From Neisseria sp. (lineage in GTDB: Bacteria; Pseudomonadota; Gammaproteobacteria; Burkholderiales; Neisseriaceae), in NCBI RefSeq assembly GCF_030530745.1, contig NZ_JAUMUI010000005.1, forward strand, positions 1 through 64,000: a stretch of 64,000 nucleotides of DNA, given 5' to 3'. A model generated the notes under the pieces. It was not told where the DNA came from. It searched no databases and saw only the letters and a list, made by a program, of their open reading frames with translations. Below, piece after piece: positions 55,050 to 64,000 of the stretch. A program made the position numbers and the translations under genes. Numbering within the stretch: position 1 is the first letter of the stretch; each line of letters begins with the position of its first letter.

Positions 55050-55708
55050 GCTTGTTCCTTGAGAAGCTGCCGCAGCAGCGGCAGGGTGATGCGTTTGCCC
55101 ACCGTAACGGCGTAGCGGTCTAAGGTGTCGAGCATCTGCATCAGGCTGTCGGTGTCGCGCCGCCAATGGTTGAGCAGATAGCGGAAGATTTCGGGTTCGA
55201 CCACCATCTGGCGGGCAGCGGCCATACTCATTAATGCATCGATTTTTTCTTGATCGCTCAACGGCTTGACATCGTAAACCAAGCAATAGCCCATGCGGGT
55301 GCGCAAATCTTCGCGCACAGTCAGCCCGTGCGGCGGCACATCGGCGCTGAGCAGCAAAAAACCGCGCCCGCTGTTGCGGAAGCGGTTGAAAATTTCAAAC
55401 AGCACGGCCTGCCCGCTGCTGTCGAGCCTGTCTGTCTGATCCACCGCCAGATATTCGGCTTCAAGCACCGCTTCGTTCAGCGGGGTGTTTTCGGCATCAA
55501 CATACAAGGCGGTTTTGCCCGCCTGCAAAGCCTGCGCCACCCATGCCTGCAACAGATGGCTCTTGCCCGAACCCTGTTGCCCCCACACATAAACAAACTG
55601 CCCGTGCGCCTGTTGCAGCATATACAGCAGCTCGGCGTTAGACGTGCCCAGAAATTTGTCGAACGACGGGTAATCGCGGGCAGCAAAGTCAAAAATCAGC
55701 TGGTTCAC
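55046..55708 (-). CDS. hda: DnaA regulatory inactivator Hda
   Basis: DnaA-like AAA+ protein that, with the beta clamp, stimulates ATP hydrolysis by DnaA after initiation. The protein is 220 aa from GTG at 55708; an ATG at 55741 and one further upstream are possible. The N-terminal NQLIFDF fits the clamp-binding QL(I)F motif, Walker A is WGQQGSGKSHLL, sensor region SADVPPHGL follows, and a DnaA-type lid lies at the C-terminus. It is coupled to the HAD gene. Confidence 0.88.
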   Translation of the reverse strand: MNQLIFDFAARDYPSFDKFLGTSNAELLYMLQQAHGQFVYVWGQQGSGKSHLLQAWVAQALQAGKTALYVDAENTPLNEAVLEAEYLAVDQTDRLDSSGQAVLFEIFNRFRNSGRGFLLLSADVPPHGLTVREDLRTRMGYCLVYDVKPLSDQEKIDALMSMAAARQMVVEPEIFRYLLNHWRRDTDSLMQMLDTLDRYAVTVGKRITLPLLRQLLKEQA

Positions 55709-55903
55709 GGTGTGTTTTACGCGGCTTTCAAAACACCGCATTGTACGTTGTTTCAACAAACGGCAGCAAGCAGCGGCGTTTGGCACAGCTTGGCATTTTC
55801 ACTTAGAATAATGAACTTTATGCCCGCTTATGCCGTCTGAAACACAGCCGGGTAATTTTCAGACGGCCTGCCTTTAAAAAAACACCCCGAAAGCACACTT
55901 CAA

Positions 55904-56554
55904 ATGGAATTCATTTCAGCGGTTATCGACTTTATCCTGCATATCGACCAGCACCTCGCCCAACTGGCCGCCCAATACGGTGCGTGGATTTACGGTATTT
56001 TATTTCTGATTATCTTCTGCGAAACCGGGCTGGTGGTTACGCCGTTTCTGCCGGGCGATTCGCTGCTGTTCGCGGCAGGCGGCATCGCCGCCGTCGGTGA
56101 AATGAACATTCATACGATGGTGCTGCTGCTGATTGCGGCAGCGGTTATCGGCGACGCGGCCAACTTCACCATCGGCAAGTATTTCGGTGCCAAGCTCTTT
56201 GCCGACCCCGATTCCAAAATCTTCAAACGCAGCTATCTCGACAAAACCCATAAGTTTTACGAAAAATACGGTGGCAAAACCATCATCATCGCCCGCTTCG
56301 TGCCCATCGTGCGCACGTTTGCACCGTTTGTGGCCGGCATGGCGAATATGCACTACGGCCGCTTTATCCGCTACAACATTATCGGCGCGGTGGTGTGGGT
56401 AGTGCTGTTTTCTTATGCGGGCTACTTCTTCGCCAACATTCCGGTGGTGAAAAACAACCTCGGCCTGGTGCTGGGCGCGATTATCGTGATTTCGGTGCTG
56501 CCCGGCGTTATCGAAGTTATCCGCGCCAGGCGCGCGGGCAAACGCGGAGCATAA
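55904..56554 (+). CDS. DedA family membrane protein
   Basis: A 216-aa inner-membrane VTT-domain protein. [20 protein letters not shown] and the [13 protein letters not shown] reentrant loop are typical, as is [21 protein letters not shown] with its essential Arg. Recent work on DedA proteins supports recycling of undecaprenyl phosphate or other lipid carriers; which one this serves cannot be told. It is a lone gene. Confidence 0.93.
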   Translation: MEFISAVIDFILHIDQHLAQLAAQYGAWIYGILFLIIFCETGLVVTPFLPGDSLLFAAGGIAAVGEMNIHTMVLLLIAAAVIGDAANFTIGKYFGAKLFADPDSKIFKRSYLDKTHKFYEKYGGKTIIIARFVPIVRTFAPFVAGMANMHYGRFIRYNIIGAVVWVVLFSYAGYFFANIPVVKNNLGLVLGAIIVISVLPGVIEVIRARRAGKRGA

Positions 56555-56566
56555 CCCGTCCCGCCC

Positions 56567-57826
56567 CTACCCTTTGCGCTGCATCACTGCGGCGAAAAAA
56601 CCGTCTGTTTTGTGCGCGGCGGTATCTAACCGCAGGTAAACGCCCGTATCCAAATCCACTTTTGCCGCAGCCAGCAGACCGGCGCAGTCTACAGGCTCGA
56701 ATTCGGGATGTCCGGCCAGAAAACGCTCCACCTGCCGCTCGTTTTCTTCGGGCAGAATGCTGCAAGTGGCATACACCAAGCGGCCCTGCTCTTTTACCAG
56801 CGCGGCGGCGGCATCAAGGATGTGGCTCTGCTGCTCCACCAGCTTGGCCACGGTTTCGGGCGACTGGCGGTATTTCAAATCGGGATTGCGGCGCAGCGTG
56901 CCCAAGCCGGAACACGGCGCATCCACCAACACGCGGTCGGCCTTGCCGTTCAGACGGCCTATGCGCGGGTCGTTTTCACTGCCGATGCGCTCGGGGTGGA
57001 TATTGGTCAAACCCGCGCGCACCATGCGCGGCTTGAGGTTGGCCAAGCGTTTTTCAGCAATATCAAACGCATAAATGCGGCCTTTATTGGCCATCACCGC
57101 GCCGACGGCCAGCGTTTTGCCGCCCGCGCCGGCGCAGAAATCCACCACGATTTCGCCGCGCTTGGCGCCGACCAGCAAAGCCAGCAGCTGGCTGCCTTCG
57201 TCCTGCACCTCCAGTGTGCCGTCGAGAAACAGCGGGTGCCTGTTGAGCGCGGTTTTGCCGTGCAGGCGGATGCCCCACGGCGAATAAGGCGCGGCCCCGG
57301 CATTCAGCCCTTCTTGCTGAAGCGCGGCCAGCACTTTGTCGCGCCTGCCTTTGAGTGTGTTCACACGCAAATCGAGCGGCGCAGGGCGGCTGACGCTGCG
57401 CCCGAACGCAAGCAGGGCTTCGTCGCCGTAATGCGGGCGCATTTGATTAATCAGCCATCCGGGCAGTTCGGCGGCAGTGTTGAGGCCGTCTGAAAACTCG
57501 TTTTTACGGCTTTTCAGACGGCTTAAAAACCCTCTTTCTTCTTCATTGAGAAAATCCGCCAATTGGCTGATATTCATGCCCCTGCCGAGCACCAGTGCCG
57601 CCAGCGCAGCCTTGCGCGGCTGTGCGTGCGGGCGGTTTAGGGCGGCCGAGATTTTCTGATAATGGCGCAAGGCGGCAAACGCGGTTTCGGCGATTTCGCG
57701 GCGGTCTTGGCGGCCGAGTTTTTTGTGGTCGCGGAAATAGGCGGAAAGCACGGCATCGGCCGGCTGTTTGAACGTGAGCATACCGGCCAGTACGGCGGCG
57801 GTGTGATCGAGTTGGGCTGGAGTCAT
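56567..57826 (-). CDS. rsmB: rRNA cytosine-C5 methyltransferase, RsmB/NOP family
   Basis: A 419-aa SAM methyltransferase with an N-terminal helical region, a linker, and a catalytic domain. The SAM block is VDFCAGAGGKTLAVGAVM, motif IV is DAPCSGLGTLRRNPD (Cys) and motif VI is YATCSILPEENE (catalytic Cys). Within the reading frame there is an inverted DUS pair (57482-57525) that codes LKSRKNEFSDGLN. E. coli RsmB modifies C967 of 16S; the exact site here is inferred. Confidence 0.87.
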   Translation of the reverse strand: MTPAQLDHTAAVLAGMLTFKQPADAVLSAYFRDHKKLGRQDRREIAETAFAALRHYQKISAALNRPHAQPRKAALAALVLGRGMNISQLADFLNEEERGFLSRLKSRKNEFSDGLNTAAELPGWLINQMRPHYGDEALLAFGRSVSRPAPLDLRVNTLKGRRDKVLAALQQEGLNAGAAPYSPWGIRLHGKTALNRHPLFLDGTLEVQDEGSQLLALLVGAKRGEIVVDFCAGAGGKTLAVGAVMANKGRIYAFDIAEKRLANLKPRMVRAGLTNIHPERIGSENDPRIGRLNGKADRVLVDAPCSGLGTLRRNPDLKYRQSPETVAKLVEQQSHILDAAAALVKEQGRLVYATCSILPEENERQVERFLAGHPEFEPVDCAGLLAAAKVDLDTGVYLRLDTAAHKTDGFFAAVMQRKG

Positions 57827-57983
57827 GACGGTTTTTAACGTGGGAATGAATCAGCGGCGGATTATACGCGAATATCCGCTGCCTCCGGCGGCAGAAAACT
57901 GGAACGGCAGATGATTTCAGACGGCATCGGAGGCATAATTAAAAGCCGTCTGAAAAACCAGGCGGTACGCCGATGCCGCCGTA

Positions 57984-58385
57984 TCACCATCCGCCGCGTT
58001 TGATTTTATCGATCTGGCGGCGGTCGCGCTTGGTCGGGCGGCCGTCGGGATAAGCCGCACTGACGCGGCTTGCCCGGTCGAGCAGCTTCTGCTCTTCGCG
58101 GCGGCGGGCGGTTTCCTGATCTTCCTCATACAGCATACGCGCTTCAGGTGCGGGCCTGCGCTGGTGGTTGAGCGCCAGCACCTTGATTTTATAAGGCAGC
58201 GAATTGAGCGTTAAATCCAACACGTCGCCTGCGCTGATGTTTTTGCTGTTTTTCACCTTCGCCCCATTAACCTGCACCCGCCCCAGCTCGATGTGTTTCT
58301 GCGCCAGCGCGCGGGTTTTGAAAAAGCGCGCCGCCCACAGCCACTTATCGAGGCGCATGACGGCCTTGTCGCGAGCATTGTCCAT
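57984..58385 (-). CDS. hslR: S4-domain heat-shock protein Hsp15
   Basis: A 133-aa ribosome-rescue protein. The S4 domain (about 8-70) reads MRLDKWLWAARFFKTRALAQ and GRVQVNGAKVKNSKNISAGD. E. coli Hsp15 binds free 50S subunits that carry nascent chains in peptidyl-tRNA and moves the tRNA to the P-site. The basic C-terminus (RDRRQIDKIKRGGW) matches. It joins arfA and pth as quality-control genes in this window. Confidence 0.92.
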   Translation of the reverse strand: MDNARDKAVMRLDKWLWAARFFKTRALAQKHIELGRVQVNGAKVKNSKNISAGDVLDLTLNSLPYKIKVLALNHQRRPAPEARMLYEEDQETARRREEQKLLDRASRVSAAYPDGRPTKRDRRQIDKIKRGGW

Positions 58386-58643
58386 AATGGTGCCGTATTG
58401 ATTGATGTGCGGCCGAGTTTAGCATAAGATACGCAATCCCATATCGGGAGCTTTTACACTAAAATCAGGCTCCCGCCGATAAACAGGAATTTCTAAAGCA
58501 GATGCCGTCTGAAAGCACGGCGGCCGGAATATCGCGGCATAAGCCGGAGTGCGAAAGCTTCGGAAATTTCGCGACAGATGCTGCCAAAGCCCTTTCCTTG
58601 GCGTATCATTACGTTTGAACTCTACCGAATCAAGAGCATGATT

Positions 58644-59603
58644 ATGAAACCCGTTTTTCTGGATTTTGAACAACCTATCGCCGAATTGACCAAAAAAATC
58701 GACGAATTGCGTTTTGTGCAGGGCGGATCCGCCGTGGATATTTCCGAAGAAATCGCCCGCCTGCAAAAGAAAAGCGCCGACCTTACCAAATCGATTTTCA
58801 GCAAACTCACCCCCGCGCAGGTGTCGCAGGTATCGCGCCACCCGCAGCGGCCCTATACCCAAGACTATATCGACGCCGTTTTCACCGATTTTGAAGAACT
58901 GCACGGCGACCGCCATTTTGCCGACGACCATGCCGTTATCGGCGGCTTGGCACGTTTCAACGGCCAAAGCGTGGTGGTGATCGGCCACCAGAAAGGCCGC
59001 GACACCAAAGAAAAAATCCGCCGCAATTTCGGCATGCCCCGCCCGGAAGGCTACCGCAAAGCCCTGCGCCTGATGCAGCTGGCCGAAAAATTCCACCTGC
59101 CCGTGATGACGTTTGTCGACACCCCCGGCGCCTACCCCGGCATCGGTGCCGAAGAGCGCAACCAATCAGAAGCCATCGGCCGCAACCTGTACGAATTAAC
59201 CAAACTGCGCGTGCCCGTGTTGTGCACCATCATCGGCGAAGGCGGCTCCGGCGGCGCGTTGGCGATTGCCGTGGGCGATTTCGTGAACATGCTGCAATAT
59301 TCCACCTATTCGGTGATTTCGCCGGAAGGCTGCGCGTCTATTCTGTGGAAAACCGCCGAGAAAGCCCCGGATGCCGCGCAGGCTTTGGGCATTACCGCCA
59401 AGCGCCTGGCCGATTTGGGACTGATTGACCGCGTTATCGAAGAACCGTTGGGCGGCGCACACCGGGATCATGCCGAAATCACCAAGCGTGTGAAAGATGT
59501 GCTCACCGAACAGTTGCGTACCGCACAAGATATGCCCACGGCCGACCTGCTCACCCGCCGTTTCGACCGTATCATGGCCTACGGCCGGTTTACCGAAAAA
59601 TAA
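58644..59603 (+). CDS. accA: acetyl-CoA carboxylase carboxyltransferase alpha subunit
   Basis: Transfers CO2 from carboxybiotin to acetyl-CoA with AccD, the first step of fatty acid synthesis. The protein is 319 aa. The N-terminal [20 protein letters not shown] is followed by [40 protein letters not shown] and [15 protein letters not shown], the oxyanion-hole and CoA motifs. The ATG at 58644 matches other neisserial AccA; 58638 is in frame. accD is elsewhere. Confidence 0.97.
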   Translation: MKPVFLDFEQPIAELTKKIDELRFVQGGSAVDISEEIARLQKKSADLTKSIFSKLTPAQVSQVSRHPQRPYTQDYIDAVFTDFEELHGDRHFADDHAVIGGLARFNGQSVVVIGHQKGRDTKEKIRRNFGMPRPEGYRKALRLMQLAEKFHLPVMTFVDTPGAYPGIGAEERNQSEAIGRNLYELTKLRVPVLCTIIGEGGSGGALAIAVGDFVNMLQYSTYSVISPEGCASILWKTAEKAPDAAQALGITAKRLADLGLIDRVIEEPLGGAHRDHAEITKRVKDVLTEQLRTAQDMPTADLLTRRFDRIMAYGRFTEK

Positions 59604-59620
59604 ACTGTCCGATAAAAAGC

Positions 59621-59645
59621 AAGAGCAGGTTTCATACCTGCTCTT
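59621..59645 (+). terminator. accA terminator
   Basis: AAGAGCAGGT (59621-59630), TTCAT and ACCTGCTCTT (59636-59645), 18 bp after the accA stop and followed by a short T-rich run. Confidence 0.75.
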
Positions 59646-59846
59646 TAATCTTTCAGACAGCCGGCCTGCTTTGTTGAATTGTTTGCTTTCACAGTATTTG
59701 CCTCACATAAAACAGGCCGTCTGAAACCCTGCCGCGGGGCATCCTGCCAAACGCAAGAGTGCTACAATAGCAAGACGGTGCCGTACCGGTTTTAAAAACA
59801 ATCCGCCAACTGCAACCGTTATCACGCAACTAAAAAAGGTCATCAC

Positions 59847-60938
59847 ATGAATATCTCCCCTATTTCCGAAATCCTCGCCGATATCAAAGCCGGCAAAATG
59901 GTGATCATTACCGACGCCGAAGACCGCGAAAACGAAGGCGATTTGGTGATGGCCGCCCAATTCGTTACCCCGCAGGCCGTCAACTTCATGATTAAGCACG
60001 CCCGCGGCCTCGTTTGCCTGCCGATGAACGACGAGCTGGTCGACCGCCTCAAACTGCCGCAGATGACGCAGAAAAACGGCGCCCAATACGGCACCAACTT
60101 CACCGTATCCATCGAAGCCGCCCGCGGCATTTCCACCGGTATTTCCGCCGCCGACCGCGCGCTCACCATTCAGACGGCCGTGTCGCCTGCCGTCAAACCC
60201 GAAGACATCGTCCAGCCCGGCCACATCTTCCCCCTGCGCTCGCAAAAAGGCGGCGTGCTCGTGCGTGCCGGACACACCGAAGCCGCCGTCGATCTGGCAC
60301 AGATGAGCGGCCTGATTCCCGCCGGCGTGATTTGCGAAATCCTCAACGACGACGGCACCATGGCGCGTATGCCCGAGCTGATGAAGTTCGCCGAAGAGCA
60401 CAACCTCAAAATCGGCACCATCGCCGACTTAATCGAATACCGCAGCCGCACCGAAAGCCTGCTTGAAGAAATGGGCGACACCGCCGTGCAAACCCCGTGG
60501 GGAGAATTCCAACAACACGTTTATGTCGACAAACTGTCCGGCGAAACCCACCTGGCACTGGTGAAAGGCGAAATCCGCCCCGAAAAAGAAACCCTCGTGC
60601 GCGTGCACGAACCGTTCAGCGCCATGGATTTTCTGCAAATCGACCCCAACCACTCATGGCCCCTGCCCAAAGCCTTGGAGCATATCCGACAGGCCGAAAG
60701 CGGTGTGATTATCCTGCTGCACCGTACCGAAGACGGCAGCGCCCTGCTCGATCGCACTTTGCCGAAAAACAGCTTCCAAGTGAAAAAATGGGATAAAAAA
60801 ACCTACGGTATCGGCGCGCAGATCCTTGCCGGCCTCAACGTGCAAAAAATGCGCGTAATGGGCAAACCCTCTTCCATGAACGGGTTAACCGGCTTCGGGC
60901 TGGAAGTAACGGGTTTTGAAGAAGCCGCAAACGCATAA
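59847..60938 (+). CDS. ribB: 3,4-dihydroxy-2-butanone 4-phosphate synthase with degenerate GTP cyclohydrolase II domain
   Basis: Makes the four-carbon riboflavin precursor from ribulose-5-phosphate. The protein is 363 aa. The N-terminal RibB domain (about 1-200) has the acidic loop TDAEDRENEGDLVMAAQ and HTEAAVDLAQMSG. The C-terminal half (about 205-363) begins like RibA (TPWGEFQQHVYVDK, LVKGEI) but lacks the zinc cysteines and the RxD/GQEGR motifs, so GTP cyclohydrolase activity is not expected. An extended -10, TGCTACAAT, lies at 59760-59768. No FMN riboswitch is seen. Confidence 0.92.
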   Translation: MNISPISEILADIKAGKMVIITDAEDRENEGDLVMAAQFVTPQAVNFMIKHARGLVCLPMNDELVDRLKLPQMTQKNGAQYGTNFTVSIEAARGISTGISAADRALTIQTAVSPAVKPEDIVQPGHIFPLRSQKGGVLVRAGHTEAAVDLAQMSGLIPAGVICEILNDDGTMARMPELMKFAEEHNLKIGTIADLIEYRSRTESLLEEMGDTAVQTPWGEFQQHVYVDKLSGETHLALVKGEIRPEKETLVRVHEPFSAMDFLQIDPNHSWPLPKALEHIRQAESGVIILLHRTEDGSALLDRTLPKNSFQVKKWDKKTYGIGAQILAGLNVQKMRVMGKPSSMNGLTGFGLEVTGFEEAANA

Positions 60939-60991
60939 AAAACAGGGAGGAAGCCGAACGCCCCGTCGTTATAGCGTTTGAGTGAAAATAA

Positions 60992-61042
60992 GGAAACATG
61001 CAGGCCGTCTGAAAAAAACTTTCAGACGGCCTGCATGTTTCC
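60992..61042. terminator. bidirectional terminator, extended DUS palindrome
   Basis: A 22-bp perfect stem (60992-61013 with 61021-61042) and a 7-nt A-rich loop, with complementarity well beyond the DUS. It lies between convergent ribB and the ABC transporter operon. Confidence 0.8.
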
Positions 61043-61076
61043 GCAAAAAACCGGCCTTACAATCAAGCAAACGGGC

Positions 61077-61844
61077 TTATTCAGCCTCCACCCTAATCTG
61101 CTGCAAAAACCGTTTGGTGCGTTCGTGCTGCGGGTGGCGGAACAAAGTTTCGGGCGAGCCTTGTTCCACAATCACGCCGTTATCCATCACCACCACGGTA
61201 TCGGCCACTTCCATGGCGAATTTGATTTCGTGGGTTACCACCACCATGGTCCAGCCTTCTTTGGCCAGCTCTTTCATGGTATTCAGCACATCCTGCACCA
61301 ATTCGGGGTCGAGGGCGGACGTGGGTTCGTCGAACAGCATCAGTTCAGGATGAATGGCCAACGCACGGGCGATGCCGACGCGCTGCTGCTGGCCGCCTGA
61401 AAGCTGGTAGGGATAAAGATCGGCTTTATCGGCCAACCCTACTTTTTCCAGCAGCGCCATAGCGGCCTGCCTGGCTTGTGCGGCGGGTTTGCCCTGAACG
61501 GCCACGGGACCCTCCATCACGTTTTCCAACGCGGTTTTGTGCGGAAACAGATTGTATTGCTGGAAAACCATGCCTGATTTGCGGCGCAGGGCGAGAATGT
61601 CTTTTTTCGACGGATGGCGGGCGAAATCAACCTTCAGGGGCTCCTTGCCGCCGAAAGCCACCGTGCCCTGTTGCGGCATTTCCAAGGCATTGAGGCAGCG
61701 CAGGAAAGTGGTTTTGCCCGAACCGGAAGGGCCGAGTATCACCACTACGCTGCCTTTGGCCACATCCAAGCCGATGCCGCGCAAAATGGCGTTGCTGCCG
61801 AACGATTTGTGGATATTGCGGATTTCGATCATGGGCTTGCTCAC
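61077..61844 (-). CDS. polar amino acid ABC transporter ATPase
   Basis: A 255-aa ATPase of the GlnQ/HisP group: Walker [14 protein letters not shown]-loop [20 protein letters not shown], signature [14 protein letters not shown], Walker [15 protein letters not shown] and H-loop [10 protein letters not shown]. It is the last gene of the binding protein-permease-ATPase operon and overlaps the permease stop by 4 bp. It is probably cystine or another polar amino acid uptake; the substrate is set by the binding protein. Confidence 0.95.
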   Translation of the reverse strand: MSKPMIEIRNIHKSFGSNAILRGIGLDVAKGSVVVILGPSGSGKTTFLRCLNALEMPQQGTVAFGGKEPLKVDFARHPSKKDILALRRKSGMVFQQYNLFPHKTALENVMEGPVAVQGKPAAQARQAAMALLEKVGLADKADLYPYQLSGGQQQRVGIARALAIHPELMLFDEPTSALDPELVQDVLNTMKELAKEGWTMVVVTHEIKFAMEVADTVVVMDNGVIVEQGSPETLFRHPQHERTKRFLQQIRVEAE

Positions 61845-62557
61845 TTGGCAACGTAACGGTCGAGCCGTTTTTCAAGTTTGGCCTGACCGATAAAGAGAAA
61901 GAAGCAGAACACCCAGTAAACCAGGCCGGCTTCGATATAAACGGGCAGGAAATCATAGCTGGCGTTGGCAATCTGCTGCGCCACGCGGAACAGCTCGGTG
62001 ATGGTAACCACCGAAGCCAGCGAAGTGTCTTTAAACAGGCTGATAAAGGTGTTGCTCAAGGGCGGAACGGACACACGGAACGCCTGCGGCATGATGATGC
62101 GGCGGAAGGTCTGCATATAGGTCATGCCGATGGAAAAACCGGCTTCCCATTGGCCTTTGGGCACCGACAGAATCGCTGCGCGTATGGTTTCGGAAGCATA
62201 GGCGCCGATGTTGAGCGAAAAGCCGATAACGGCGGTAGGTAGCGGGTCGAGGGTGATGCCGATGGCGGGCAGGCCGTAAAACACCACCATCAGCTGCACC
62301 AGCATGGGCGTGCCGCGAACGGCGGAAACGTAAAACTGCACCACGCCCAAAAGCAGGCGGTGAAACAGGCCGGCCACGGGCACTACCCGCACCAACGCCA
62401 CGCCGAGGGCGATCAATATGCCGCAGACAAAAGAAACGACGGCCAGCGGAATCGAATACAGAAACCCAGCTTTCACCATCGGCCAAAATGCGCTTATGAC
62501 CAAAGCCGCACGCTCTTCGGTCATAAAAGGCAGGGCGCTTAAAAAATCACTTAACAC
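61841..62557 (-). CDS. polar amino acid ABC transporter permease
   Basis: A 238-aa inner-membrane protein of the HisMQ family with about five membrane helices. [41 protein letters not shown] and [21 protein letters not shown]-type [20 protein letters not shown] (EAA loop) are typical. It overlaps the binding protein gene by 11 bp and the ATPase gene by 4 bp, a tight operon. A single permease gene implies a homodimer. Confidence 0.93.
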   Translation of the reverse strand: MLSDFLSALPFMTEERAALVISAFWPMVKAGFLYSIPLAVVSFVCGILIALGVALVRVVPVAGLFHRLLLGVVQFYVSAVRGTPMLVQLMVVFYGLPAIGITLDPLPTAVIGFSLNIGAYASETIRAAILSVPKGQWEAGFSIGMTYMQTFRRIIMPQAFRVSVPPLSNTFISLFKDTSLASVVTITELFRVAQQIANASYDFLPVYIEAGLVYWVFCFFLFIGQAKLEKRLDRYVAK

Positions 62558-63386
62558 TTACATCTTCACCAAAGAATTGTTCGCCCAGTTTTTTCAGCGT
62601 GCCGTCTTGGCGCAGCTCTTCCACCGCGCCGCTGATTTTTGCCAATGCTTCGTCGTTGTTTTTATTCACGATAAAGCCTGAACCCAGTTTTTCTTCGGCA
62701 GAGGCCGTCCAAGCGGTTTTCAGGCCGGAATTGGGGTTTTTCTTCATATAGTCGAGCAGGGCCAGCGAATCGTTGAAGGTGAAATCGGCGCGTTTCTGCC
62801 GCACCAGCGTCAGCGCTTGCGCCATGCCGTCAACCGGAACGATTTTGGCTCCGGCTTTCTGCGCCATTTCGCCGTAGTTGCTGCTCAGGGTTTGCGCGGC
62901 AGACAAGCCTTTAACATCGGCCAGAGTTTTGATGCGGTTGTCGTCTTTGCGGTCGACCGCCATCGGGCCGGAATAGCTGTAATCGGCGGATTTGTCGAAA
63001 GTGGCGCGGCGCTCGGGCGTGGTCAAGCTCACTTGGTTGGCTACCATATCGAAACGGCCTGCTTTCAAACCGGCCAGCATGGCGTCCCACTGGGTTTCTT
63101 TAAACTCGATTCGAATGCCCAGTTTTTCGGCCACGGCGCGGGTAACTTCCACATCGTAACCGGTTAATTTGCCGCCCTCGTCGTGATAGGTAAACGGCGC
63201 ATAAGTGCCTTCGGTGCCCACGGTTACCGTGCCTTTGTTATTGATGCGCTCCAACAGCGAACCGGCGGCCGCTTGGGTTTGCGGGGTAGACGCGGCGGAA
63301 GCCGAAGCGGAAGAACTTGCGCCTTCGTTGCCGCAGGCCGTCAAAACAAATGCAGCCACGCTGCCGAGAACAATTTTTTTCAACAT
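62547..63386 (-). CDS. polar amino acid (cystine-type) substrate-binding lipoprotein
   Basis: A 279-aa binding protein from the ATG at 63386. Its signal ends in LTAC (lipobox), followed by an Ala/Ser-rich linker. The SBP_bac_3 fold has GTVTVGTEGTYAPFTYHDEG, LTGYDVEVTRAVAEKLGIRIEF, the ligand motif FDMVANQVSLTTPER and FIVNKNNDEAL. The motif resembles cystine-binding proteins, including that of N. gonorrhoeae; specificity is a prediction. It heads the operon. Confidence 0.92.
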   Translation of the reverse strand: MLKKIVLGSVAAFVLTACGNEGASSSASASAASTPQTQAAAGSLLERINNKGTVTVGTEGTYAPFTYHDEGGKLTGYDVEVTRAVAEKLGIRIEFKETQWDAMLAGLKAGRFDMVANQVSLTTPERRATFDKSADYSYSGPMAVDRKDDNRIKTLADVKGLSAAQTLSSNYGEMAQKAGAKIVPVDGMAQALTLVRQKRADFTFNDSLALLDYMKKNPNSGLKTAWTASAEEKLGSGFIVNKNNDEALAKISGAVEELRQDGTLKKLGEQFFGEDVSVK

Positions 63387-63589
63387 AATGTTTCCTGAAA
63401 AGCTGGTAAAAACGCGCATTGTACGGCAACCGCCGTGCCAATACAAAGAATGCCTGCCTCTATGCCGCTAGGTTTTTCGGGCTTAAACGCTATATATGCG
63501 GCAGGCCGTCTGAAACAGCGGCACGTAATCCCAGCCGCTATCTGTTGTACAATCGCCGTTGTTTTTCAGACGGCCACGGTTTAACCATT

Positions 63590-64000
63590 ATGCAGCTCAC
63601 CCATCCCCCCTTTGCCCCTAAAGTTTTGCAGGCGCTGCAATCGCTCGGCATCCGCACGCAGGCGGATATACGGGCGCACGGCGCGGCCGGTGCTTTTCTG
63701 CTGCTGAAAGCGGCCGGGTTAACCGTTACCCGCAGCACGTTGTGGCAGCTTGCCGCAGCCGAGCGTGCTATCAACGTGCACGACTTGGGGCCGTCTGAAA
63801 AATCGGCCTTGCTCGATGCGGTGCGCCTGCATCCGCCGGTGGCGGTGTTTCCGCCTGCGGCAGAAATGGAAGGTTTTATGCGCGCGGCCTTGGCGCAGGC
63901 GGAACAATCGGCCGCAGCGGGTGAAATCCCGGTGGGCGCGGTGGCGGTGAAAAACGGGGAAATCATTGCGGCGGCGCACAATACCTGCGTGGGCAGCTGC
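63590..64000 (+). CDS. tadA: TfoX-C/TadA fusion, tRNA adenosine deaminase (partial)
   Basis: Starts at ATG 63590 and runs off the window (137 codons visible). Residues 5-80 look like a TfoX C-terminal helical domain (LQSLGIRTQADIRAHGAAGA, then LWQLAAAERAINVHDL). From about residue 95 it is TadA-like: FMRAALAQAEQSAAAGEIPVGAV and KNGEIIAAAHN. TadA makes inosine at the wobble position of tRNA-Arg(ACG). The catalytic HAE and zinc cysteines lie beyond the edge. A DUS encodes GPSEKS. Confidence 0.85.
   Translation, partial: MQLTHPPFAPKVLQALQSLGIRTQADIRAHGAAGAFLLLKAAGLTVTRSTLWQLAAAERAINVHDLGPSEKSALLDAVRLHPPVAVFPPAAEMEGFMRAALAQAEQSAAAGEIPVGAVAVKNGEIIAAAHNTCVGSC

Noticed and set aside
59604-59846. 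Possible FMN riboswitch before ribB
   Set aside because: The conserved RFN helices and AGGGG/GGUGAAA blocks are absent; only a DUS, the accA terminator and an extended -10 are seen.

Overview
This window comes from the chromosome of a member of the Neisseriaceae, most likely a commensal Neisseria. The 12-mer AGGCCGTCTGAA (the AG dialect of the neisserial DNA uptake sequence, DUS) occurs dozens of times, often as inverted pairs that act as transcription terminators. Correia-type repeats (CREE/NEMIS) are present in long, short and decayed forms. Most genes have close relatives in Neisseria or in other proteobacteria. No rRNA, tRNA, prophage, complete insertion sequence or CRISPR array was seen.

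Layout. 0-11.5 kb: PEP synthase and its regulator (ppsA, ppsR), the ribosome-rescue factor arfA, a bile-acid/sodium symporter, ruvB, a sugar-efflux MFS pump (sotB), a YidB-like protein, yqgF-yqgE and nadE. 11.9-20.7 kb: ilvE, cls, the class Ia ribonucleotide reductase set nrdA-nrdB-ferredoxin, ubiE and a lipoprotein. 20.8-29.8 kb: trxB, ppiB, hupB, lon, the lipoate set ybeD-lipB-lipA, a CobW-type GTPase with a small MCGLCG protein, and a VOC protein. 29.9-36.3 kb is the most accessory part: an HpPgdA-like deacetylase, an AT-rich stretch with an orphan double-glycine bacteriocin-like peptide, tandem repeats, an E. coli-type fumarate reductase operon (frdABCD), and an unknown gene behind a probable aromatic-amino-acid attenuator. 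36.5-48.1 kb: ubiX, folB, plsY, a patatin lipoprotein, pth, ratA-rnfH, a TauE/SafE-type membrane protein, kbp, an oxidoreductase, rbfA, truB and hom. 48.2-53.3 kb: a molybdenum block, moeA-mobA-moaE-moaD facing modA-modBC. 53.4-64 kb: a hypoxanthine/uracil-DNA glycosylase, cutA, a HAD phosphatase, hda, dedA, rsmB, hslR, accA, ribB, a polar amino acid ABC transporter and the start of a TfoX-C/TadA fusion.

How the genes fit together. Fumarate reductase plus a molybdenum uptake and cofactor block suggests anaerobic respiratory capacity with fumarate and some molybdoenzyme encoded outside the window. The Nrd set has a tandem pair of NrdR-like boxes upstream. The strongest candidates for new biology are: (1) a 26-residue leader peptide with nine aromatic residues, a promoter before it and a terminator after it, preceding a gene of unknown function; (2) the orphan double-glycine peptide; (3) two inverted copies of a ~135-bp MITE-like element; (4) the MCGLCG small protein paired with a CobW GTPase. 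All calls rest on reading the sequence and on family knowledge; no database search was run.
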